Shown here: positions 58,160 to 64,000 of the stretch, piece after piece | How the letters are laid out: each line of letters opens with the position of its first letter | Position numbering within the stretch: the first letter of the stretch is position 1 | From: Streptococcus timonensis | Lineage (GTDB): Bacteria; Bacillota; Bacilli; Lactobacillales; Streptococcaceae | Reading direction: 5' to 3' | DNA length: 64,000 nucleotides | NCBI RefSeq assembly: GCF_900095845.1 | Contig: NZ_FMIX01000002.1 | Coordinates: forward strand, 80,001 to 144,000 | Notes under the pieces: model-generated | What the model saw: only the letters and a program-made list of their open reading frames with translations | Databases searched by the model: none | What the model was told of the DNA's origin: nothing | Position numbers and translations under genes: made by a program

Positions 58160-59420
58160 ATTTTTAGTGATATTACTACTTCCAATTTTCTTTAAAAGTG
58201 TCCAAGTAGTTAGCACTGAGAATCCGGTTATCATTCCAAAACAAGAAATCTATTCACTAACCCATGGTTCATATGATTTGTATTATCAAGATGCCATTGA
58301 ATCTCCAAAATTTTATGGTGAAACCCCCGTTTATTCTACAGAAGATTTGATAAAAGAATCAGGAAAAGTTAATTCAGAAACTAAATTAACTATATTAGAG
58401 TGGCGATTAAATAGTCAAGGAATTGCAGTGTTTAAGTTATCTAATAACCAATTTGTCGCTGCAGATAAAAGATTCGTGTATGATGAATCAACTGTAAATA
58501 GTAACATTAAACAGGTATGGTTAAAACCTGGGTTTATAATCTATAACAGTCCTTATGATCAAACAGAAAAAACACATACTTTATCACCTTATCAAAAAAT
58601 TGAAGGGGATATGTTAGTGTTTGCTGAAGGTAGAGAGTTTTTACGTCTAAAACAAGGTGGTTGGATTTCGCTGGAAGATATTTCTGAAGAGGATAACCGT
58701 ATTGAAAAAGTACAGGAATTATTATCTTCAAATTATCAAAATGACCAGTTTTCAATTTATGTTAAACAGTTAAGCACAGGTAAAGAAGCTGGTATTAACG
58801 AAAACCAAAGAATGTACGCTGCTAGTATTATGAAATTGCCTTACCTCTATTATGCTCAGGAAAAGATAAATCAAGGGGATATTCAACTGGATACAGCCCT
58901 TAAGTATGTTCCAGAAGTGAATGAATATCCTGGTTCCTATAAACCTGAAGGAAGTGGTAGTCTTCCAAAAAAAGCCGACAACAAAGAGTATAGTGTTAAA
59001 GATTTAATCGCAAAAACAGCAAAAGAGTCAGATAATGTAGCACATAATATCCTTGGTTATTACATTACAAACAAATCTGATGAAACCTTTAAACAGCAGA
59101 TGACAGCTCTTTCGGGTGAAAATTGGGATGTTACAGATAAATTGGCTTCTGCAAAAATGGCTGGTCAAGTCATGGAGTCTATTTATAACCAAAATGGTTT
59201 TGTACTTGAGTCACTTTCAAAAACTTCGTATGACAACCAGAGAATTGCCAAAAATATTTCTGTTAGTGTAGCTCACAAAATTGGAGATGCAGACGAATTC
59301 AAACATGATACTGGAGTTGTTTATACAGAATCACCATTTATCATTTCTATCTTTACCAAAAATTCAGATTACGATACAATTTCTAAAATCGCTAAAGATG
59401 TCTATGAGGTCTTAAAATGA
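58152..59420 (+). CDS. Secreted serine hydrolase, class A beta-lactamase-like fold
   Basis: 422 residues. A short N-terminal signal or anchor (about 1-20) is followed by an SH3-like region (about 50-190) and a penicillin-recognising domain. SIMK fits the SxxK nucleophile motif and ESDN the SxN motif. The third motif reads HKIG instead of KTG. It is the divIC-tilS neighbour in all mitis-group genomes I recall. It probably acts on peptidoglycan or a related amide; no resistance role is shown. It overlaps tilS by 4 nt. Confidence 0.85.
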   Translation: MRKFLVILLLPIFFKSVQVVSTENPVIIPKQEIYSLTHGSYDLYYQDAIESPKFYGETPVYSTEDLIKESGKVNSETKLTILEWRLNSQGIAVFKLSNNQFVAADKRFVYDESTVNSNIKQVWLKPGFIIYNSPYDQTEKTHTLSPYQKIEGDMLVFAEGREFLRLKQGGWISLEDISEEDNRIEKVQELLSSNYQNDQFSIYVKQLSTGKEAGINENQRMYAASIMKLPYLYYAQEKINQGDIQLDTALKYVPEVNEYPGSYKPEGSGSLPKKADNKEYSVKDLIAKTAKESDNVAHNILGYYITNKSDETFKQQMTALSGENWDVTDKLASAKMAGQVMESIYNQNGFVLESLSKTSYDNQRIAKNISVSVAHKIGDADEFKHDTGVVYTESPFIISIFTKNSDYDTISKIAKDVYEVLK

Positions 59421-60694
59421 CAGACCGGGATTTTTTGAATCATTTACTTAAGAGAGGTTATTTCAAAAATCATTCAAAAGTAATTGTAGCCTTATCTGGT
59501 GGACTTGATTCGATGTTTCTGTTTCACCTTTTGTCTACTTATAAAAATGAACTTAATATTGAACTTGTTGTAGCTCATGTGAACCATAAACAAAGACCAG
59601 AATCTGATGAAGAAGAAGAGGCATTAAGAAATCTAGCTAGACAAACTGGAACTCCTTTTTATGTAGCTCATTTCACTGGGCGTTTTACAGAGGCAGGTGC
59701 TCGCCAATTTCGCTATGACTTTTTTAGAGAAGTAATGAGAGAAACATCTGCAACTGCACTTGTAACAGCTCATCATGCAGATGATCAGGTTGAGACGATT
59801 TTTATGCGACTGATTAGAGGTGTTAGATTACACCATTTATCAGCTATAAAAGAAAAACAAAAGTTTAATCAAGGTGAATTAATTCGTCCGTTACTAAGCT
59901 TCTATAAAAGTGATTTTCCTGAAATAAATCATTTTGAAGATGTTTCAAATCAAGAAAATCATTATTTTCGAAATCGTGTTCGTAACCTCTATTTACCACA
60001 ATTGGAGAAAGAAAATCCTGAGATTCGCAAAGCTATACTAGAATTTGGGAAAGAAATTTCTGATTATCAAACAACAATTTGTGAATTATCTCAGACGATT
60101 GATGTAGAAGATTTAACTCAGTTTTTATCTTTTTCAGAAGAAACACAGCGAGTTTTATTACAAGAGTATCTGAGTTACTTTGCTAATTTGAATGTAACTA
60201 GAGAACAATTCCGAGAAATTCATCATATTCTAAAGACTAAAAGTCAATATCACCATAGTTTGAAAAATGGCTACGAATTAGTTAAAGAGTACAATCACTT
60301 TCAAATTCGTAAAATCAGACCAAAGTCGGATGAAATAAGTAGTAAGAGTGTGTTAGACTATCTAAATCAAGTCACTTATGAAGGCTATCTCTTTTCATTC
60401 GGTATTCCATTAGAAGGGGAGGATGTTCAAAAAATCAGTGTTTCCCGTGAAACATCTATAGTATTACGACATAGAGAAATTGGTGACTATCTGATAAAAA
60501 ACGGACATCGAAAGAAACTGAGACGTCTCTTTATAGATTTGAAAATTCCTTTAGAAAAAAGGGAAAATGTGATTGTCATTGAGCAATTTGGACAAATTTG
60601 TTCAGTTTTAGGAATCGAATTCAGTGATTTGAGTAAAAAAACTAAAAATGATATAATGAGCACTGTACTTTATATAGAAAAAATAGATAGGTAA
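59417..60694 (+). CDS. tilS: tRNA(Ile) lysidine synthetase
   Basis: 425 residues. The PP-loop is [15 protein letters not shown]. The family segments [31 protein letters not shown] and [10 protein letters not shown] are present, followed by a C-terminal domain. It converts C34 to lysidine in the AUA-reading tRNA-Ile and is essential. A one-mismatch parS lies inside the gene at 60439-60454. It lies 4 bp before hpt. Confidence 0.96.
   Translation: MTDRDFLNHLLKRGYFKNHSKVIVALSGGLDSMFLFHLLSTYKNELNIELVVAHVNHKQRPESDEEEEALRNLARQTGTPFYVAHFTGRFTEAGARQFRYDFFREVMRETSATALVTAHHADDQVETIFMRLIRGVRLHHLSAIKEKQKFNQGELIRPLLSFYKSDFPEINHFEDVSNQENHYFRNRVRNLYLPQLEKENPEIRKAILEFGKEISDYQTTICELSQTIDVEDLTQFLSFSEETQRVLLQEYLSYFANLNVTREQFREIHHILKTKSQYHHSLKNGYELVKEYNHFQIRKIRPKSDEISSKSVLDYLNQVTYEGYLFSFGIPLEGEDVQKISVSRETSIVLRHREIGDYLIKNGHRKKLRRLFIDLKIPLEKRENVIVIEQFGQICSVLGIEFSDLSKKTKNDIMSTVLYIEKIDR
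60439..60454. other. parS: parS-like site inside tilS
   Basis: TGTTTCCCGTGAAACA differs from consensus parS at one base. It is about 10 kb to the right of oriC, roughly mirroring the perfect site at 40204. Confidence 0.75.
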
Positions 60695-60698
60695 AATT

Positions 60699-61241
60699 AT
60701 GTTAGAACAAGATATCAAGAAGATTATGATTTCTCAAGATGAAATCACAGAAGCAGCAAAAAAATTAGGCGCTCAATTGACAAAAGATTATGAGGGAAAA
60801 AATCCGATTCTGGTTGGTATTTTAAAAGGATCTATTCCTTTTATGGCAGAATTGGTAAAATATATTGATACACATCTTGAGATGGACTTTATGATGGTTT
60901 CTAGCTATCATGGTGGAACTGTGAGTAGCGGAGTGATTAATATCAAACAAGATGTAACTCAAGAAATTAAAGGTAGACATATTATTTTTGTAGAAGATAT
61001 TATTGATACTGGTCAGACTTTAAAAAGTTTGAGAGATATGTTTACTGCGAGAGAAGCGGCTTCTGTTAAAATTGTAACTATGCTAGATAAACCAGAAGGT
61101 CGTACTGTAGAGATTGAAGCAGATTACACTTGTTTTACAATCCCAAATGAATTTGTTGTAGGCTATGGTTTAGACTATAACGAAAATTACCGTAACCTTC
61201 CTTATGTAGGTGTATTAAAAGAGGAAGTTTACTCAAAATAG
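60699..61241 (+). CDS. hpt: Hypoxanthine-guanine phosphoribosyltransferase
   Basis: 180 residues with the PRPP-binding motif [17 protein letters not shown] and the flexible-loop segment [13 protein letters not shown]. It salvages hypoxanthine and guanine to IMP and GMP. The tilS-hpt-ftsH order is widely conserved in Firmicutes. Confidence 0.97.
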   Translation: MLEQDIKKIMISQDEITEAAKKLGAQLTKDYEGKNPILVGILKGSIPFMAELVKYIDTHLEMDFMMVSSYHGGTVSSGVINIKQDVTQEIKGRHIIFVEDIIDTGQTLKSLRDMFTAREAASVKIVTMLDKPEGRTVEIEADYTCFTIPNEFVVGYGLDYNENYRNLPYVGVLKEEVYSK

Positions 61242-61257
61242 AAGGGTAAGTTGTTGA

Positions 61258-63216
61258 ATGCAAAAACAAAATAATGGTTTCATAAAAAATCCATTTCTTT
61301 ATTTGTTGATAATCTTTTTACTTGTAACAGGATTCCAGTACTTTTTTGCTGGTAGAGTTGCGGGTAGAAGTCAAGAAATTAAGTACTCAGAATTAGTGCA
61401 GGAAATTACTAATGATAACGTTAAGGAAATGACCTATCAACCAAGTGGTAGCGTTATTGAAGTTTCTGGTGTATATAAAACTGCTAAAACAGAAAAAAAA
61501 GATACTGGTATACGTTTCTTCACGCCTCCTTCTGCTAAAGTAGAAAAATTTACAAGTATTCTTCTTCCGTCAGATACTACTGTAGCTGATTTACAAAAAC
61601 TTGCAAGTGAACATCAGACTCAAATTGAAGTAAAGCATGAGAGTTCAAGCGGTATGTGGATTAATATACTAGTCTCCGTTGTACCATTTGCGATTCTATT
61701 TTTCTTCTTATTCTCTATGATGGGGAATGTTGGGGGGAATAGTGGAAGAAATCCAATGAGTTTTGGACGAAACAAAGCCAAAGCAGCAAATAAGGAAGAT
61801 ATCAAAGTTCGTTTTTCAGATGTTGCCGGTGCTGAAGAAGAAAAACAAGAACTTGTTGAAGTTGTTGAATTTTTAAAAGATCCAAAACGATTTACAAAAT
61901 TAGGTGCTCGTATCCCAGCTGGTGTTCTCTTAGAGGGTCCTCCGGGAACTGGTAAAACATTACTTGCTAAAGCAGTTGCAGGAGAAGCTGGTGTACCATT
62001 CTTTAGTATTTCAGGTTCTGACTTCGTAGAAATGTTCGTCGGTGTTGGTGCAAGTCGTGTACGTTCTCTTTTTGAGGATGCAAAAAAAGCAGCTCCAGCT
62101 ATTATCTTTATTGATGAAATCGATGCTGTCGGTCGACAACGTGGTGTCGGTCTTGGTGGGGGTAATGATGAACGTGAACAAACTTTGAACCAATTGCTGA
62201 TTGAGATGGATGGTTTTGAAGGAAATGAAGGAATTATTGTTATTGCGGCAACAAACCGTTCTGACGTATTAGATCCAGCACTTCTTCGTCCAGGTCGTTT
62301 TGATAGAAAAGTATTGGTTGGTCGTCCAGACGTTAAAGGACGTGAAGCAATTCTCAAAGTCCATGCTAGAAATAAACCTTTAGCAGAAGATGTAGATTTG
62401 AAGTTAGTTGCCCAACAAACACCGGGATTTGTTGGTGCTGATTTGGAAAATGTATTGAACGAGGCAGCTTTAGTTGCAGCTCGTCGTAATAAGTCAGTCA
62501 TTGATGCTTCTGATATTGATGAGGCAGAAGATCGCGTTATTGCAGGACCTTCTAAGAAAGATAAAACTGTTTCTCAAAAAGAACGTGAAATGGTTGCTTA
62601 TCATGAGGCAGGACACACAATTGTTGGTTTGGTCTTGTCCAACGCACGTGTAGTTCATAAGGTAACAATTGTTCCTCGTGGTCGTGCAGGTGGTTACATG
62701 ATTGCACTTCCAAAAGAAGATCAAATGTTGCTATCTAAAGAAGACATGAAAGAACAATTAGCTGGTTTGATGGGTGGACGTGTTGCTGAAGAAATCATCT
62801 TTAATGTCCAAACAACAGGTGCATCAAACGACTTTGAGCAAGCTACACAAATGGCGCGTGCAATGGTTACAGAGTATGGTATGAGTGAAAAACTTGGACC
62901 TGTTCAATACGAAGGAAATCATGCAATGTTTGGTGCTCAAACTCCACAAAAATCTATTTCAGAGCGTACAGCTTATGAAATTGACGAAGAAGTTCGAGCA
63001 TTGTTAAATGAAGCACGTAATAAAGCAGCTGAAATTATTCAATCAAATCGTGAAACGCATAAATTAATTGCAGAAGCCTTATTAAAATATGAAACATTGG
63101 ATAGTACACAAATCAAATCTCTTTACGAAACAGGGAAAATGCCTGAATCAGTAGAAGAGGAATCACGTGCCCTATCATATGATGAGGTCAAATCAAAAAT
63201 GGCTGAAGAAAATTAA
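61258..63216 (+). CDS. ftsH: ATP-dependent membrane zinc metalloprotease FtsH
   Basis: 652 residues. Two membrane segments (about 12-30 and 133-155) flank an extracellular domain. The AAA+ module has Walker [12 protein letters not shown], Walker [12 protein letters not shown] and a second-region-of-homology RPGRFDR. The peptidase carries the zinc motif HEAGH. It degrades damaged membrane proteins. It is the last gene of the run. In pneumococcus comX follows; here a terminator and tRNA-Glu follow directly. Confidence 0.97.
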   Translation: MQKQNNGFIKNPFLYLLIIFLLVTGFQYFFAGRVAGRSQEIKYSELVQEITNDNVKEMTYQPSGSVIEVSGVYKTAKTEKKDTGIRFFTPPSAKVEKFTSILLPSDTTVADLQKLASEHQTQIEVKHESSSGMWINILVSVVPFAILFFFLFSMMGNVGGNSGRNPMSFGRNKAKAANKEDIKVRFSDVAGAEEEKQELVEVVEFLKDPKRFTKLGARIPAGVLLEGPPGTGKTLLAKAVAGEAGVPFFSISGSDFVEMFVGVGASRVRSLFEDAKKAAPAIIFIDEIDAVGRQRGVGLGGGNDEREQTLNQLLIEMDGFEGNEGIIVIAATNRSDVLDPALLRPGRFDRKVLVGRPDVKGREAILKVHARNKPLAEDVDLKLVAQQTPGFVGADLENVLNEAALVAARRNKSVIDASDIDEAEDRVIAGPSKKDKTVSQKEREMVAYHEAGHTIVGLVLSNARVVHKVTIVPRGRAGGYMIALPKEDQMLLSKEDMKEQLAGLMGGRVAEEIIFNVQTTGASNDFEQATQMARAMVTEYGMSEKLGPVQYEGNHAMFGAQTPQKSISERTAYEIDEEVRALLNEARNKAAEIIQSNRETHKLIAEALLKYETLDSTQIKSLYETGKMPESVEEESRALSYDEVKSKMAEEN

Positions 63217-63234
63217 AAAATATTTCTATATAAT

Positions 63235-63264
63235 AAAGAGAGGAAATCGTTAATCCTCTCTTTT
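63235..63264 (+). terminator. Terminator after ftsH
   Basis: AAAGAGAGGA / TCCTCTCTTT hairpin with 9-nt loop, then a T-run. It stands where a comX gene would begin in pneumococcus. Confidence 0.85.
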
Positions 63265-63319
63265 TAAATTCATTGTATTTAGAGAAACATAAAAAATTTA
63301 AAAAATATAGTTAAATCTG

Positions 63320-63347
63320 TTGACAAGATTCTAAAAGTAGGTATAAT
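63320..63347 (+). promoter_or_regulatory. Promoter of tRNA-Glu / rRNA operon
   Basis: TTGACA (63320-63325), 16 bp, TATAAT (63342-63347), both perfect hexamers, 20 bp before the tRNA. Confidence 0.88.
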
Positions 63348-63367
63348 AGAAAGAGTTGAAAAGCTCA

Positions 63368-63439
63368 GGTCCGTTGGTCAAGGGGTTAAGACACCGCCTT
63401 TTCACGGCGGTAACACGGGTTCGAATCCCGTACGGACTA
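63368..63439 (+). tRNA. tRNA-Glu (TTC)
   Basis: A 72-nt cloverleaf identical to the minus-strand copy at 43736-43807. It precedes the rRNA operon, as in pneumococcus. Confidence 0.96.
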
Positions 63440-63482
63440 TGAGTATGTTGCAGTAGAAGTTGAAAAAAGTTTGAAAAAGCTA

Positions 63483-63511
63483 TTGACAAGGAAAAGAAGC
63501 TGTGATATACT
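63483..63511 (+). promoter_or_regulatory. rRNA operon promoter
   Basis: TTGACA (63483-63488), 17 bp, TATACT (63506-63511). The leader up to about 63670 includes CTTTGAAAACTGAACAA, a sequence common before streptococcal 16S genes. Confidence 0.85.
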
Positions 63512-63670
63512 AATATAGTTGTCGCTCACGACAGAAGTGAGAGGCAAAGACCTTTGAAAACTGAACAAGACGAACCAATGTGCAGGGCACTACAACTGAT
63601 GTTGTAGTACTGAACAATGAAAAAACAATAAATCTGTCAGTGACAGAAATGAGTGAGAACTCAAACTTTT

Positions 63671-64000
63671 AATGAGAGTTTGATCCTGGCTCAGGACGAA
63701 CGCTGGCGGCGTGCCTAATACATGCAAGTAGAACGCTGAAGGAGGAGCTTGCTTCTCTGGATGAGTTGCGAACGGGTGAGTAACGCGTAGGTAACCTGCC
63801 TGGTAGCGGGGGATAACTATTGGAAACGATAGCTAATACCGCATAATATTGATTATTGCATGATAGTCAATTAAAAGGTGCAATTGCACCACTACCAGAT
63901 GGACCTGCGTTGTATTAGCTAGTTGGTGGGGTAACGGCTCACCAAGGCGACGATACATAGCCGACCTGAGAGGGTGATCGGCCACACTGGGACTGAGACA
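63671..64000 (+). rRNA. 16S ribosomal RNA (partial, 5' end only)
   Basis: It begins near AATGAGAGTTTGATCC and continues with the universal GGCTCAG and ACGAACGCTGGCGGCG segments to the window edge, about 330 of 1540 bases. The V1/V2 region is streptococcal; V2 (about 63845-63895) differs from the pneumococcal sequence as I remember it. The exact 5' end is estimated. Confidence 0.96.

Noticed and set aside
61620..62501. 293-codon minus-strand frame opposite ftsH
   Set aside because: It is antisense to the well-conserved AAA+ domain of ftsH, is Ser/Pro/Arg-rich without known motifs, and arises from codon bias.

Overview
The window comes from a mitis-group Streptococcus (S. mitis / S. oralis / S. 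infantis neighbourhood; the species cannot be fixed from sequence alone). The evidence is the low-GC Firmicute gene style, pneumococcus-like gene order on both sides of the replication origin, a choline-binding CbpD homologue, ComD/ComE with a pneumococcal-type ComE box, and a 16S rRNA 5' end of streptococcal type. The chromosomal origin lies at about 48.9-50.6 kb (parB, dnaA, dnaN, clustered DnaA boxes). Most genes left of it are on the minus strand and most right of it on the plus strand, so transcription largely follows replication.

Layout, left to right. 0-7.6 kb: partial polA, cbpD, veg, the dnaB-type helicase gene, rplI and gdpP. 7.7-17.8 kb: a block of ten genes that looks like an accessory island, placed between gdpP and hpf, which are neighbours in pneumococcus. 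It encodes a complete short-chain acyl-CoA set (two CoA-transferase subunits, acyl-CoA dehydrogenase, crotonase, 3-hydroxyacyl-CoA dehydrogenase, thiolase). It also carries a LysR regulator, a second aberrant acyl-CoA dehydrogenase, a YtnP-like metallo-beta-lactamase-fold hydrolase and a FabK/nitronate monooxygenase-type flavoprotein. Its two promoter regions carry cre-like (CcpA) sites and unusual inverted repeats. 17.9-24.9 kb: hpf, the comFA-comFC competence operon, yigZ, a PH-domain gene, cysK and rpsB-tsf. 24.9-34 kb: cell-wall and envelope genes (pcsB, mreD, mreC), the energising module of an ECF vitamin transporter, pgsA, rodZ and a pair of M16 peptidase-like genes. 34-43.6 kb: yaaA-recF, guaB, trpS, an ABC-F gene, a YhgE/Pip-type membrane protein and its TetR regulator. 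43.6-48.9 kb: tRNA-Asn, tRNA-Glu, comE, comD, tRNA-Arg, rlmH, htrA and parB. 49-64 kb: dnaA, dnaN, ychF, pth, mfd, rqcP, divIC, a 40-residue protein, a serine hydrolase, tilS, hpt, ftsH, tRNA-Glu and the first 330 bases of a 16S rRNA gene.

Most notable points. (1) The short-chain acyl-CoA island is unusual for a genus that generally lacks beta-oxidation. (2) The competence quorum-sensing locus keeps its ComE-box promoter, comD and comE but has no comC pheromone gene. (3) No comX lies between ftsH and tRNA-Glu, where pneumococcus carries a copy. The late competence genes cbpD and comFA-comFC nevertheless keep intact reading frames and cin-box-like promoters. No CRISPR array, insertion sequence or prophage was seen, and no gene-free stretch exceeds 300 bases.
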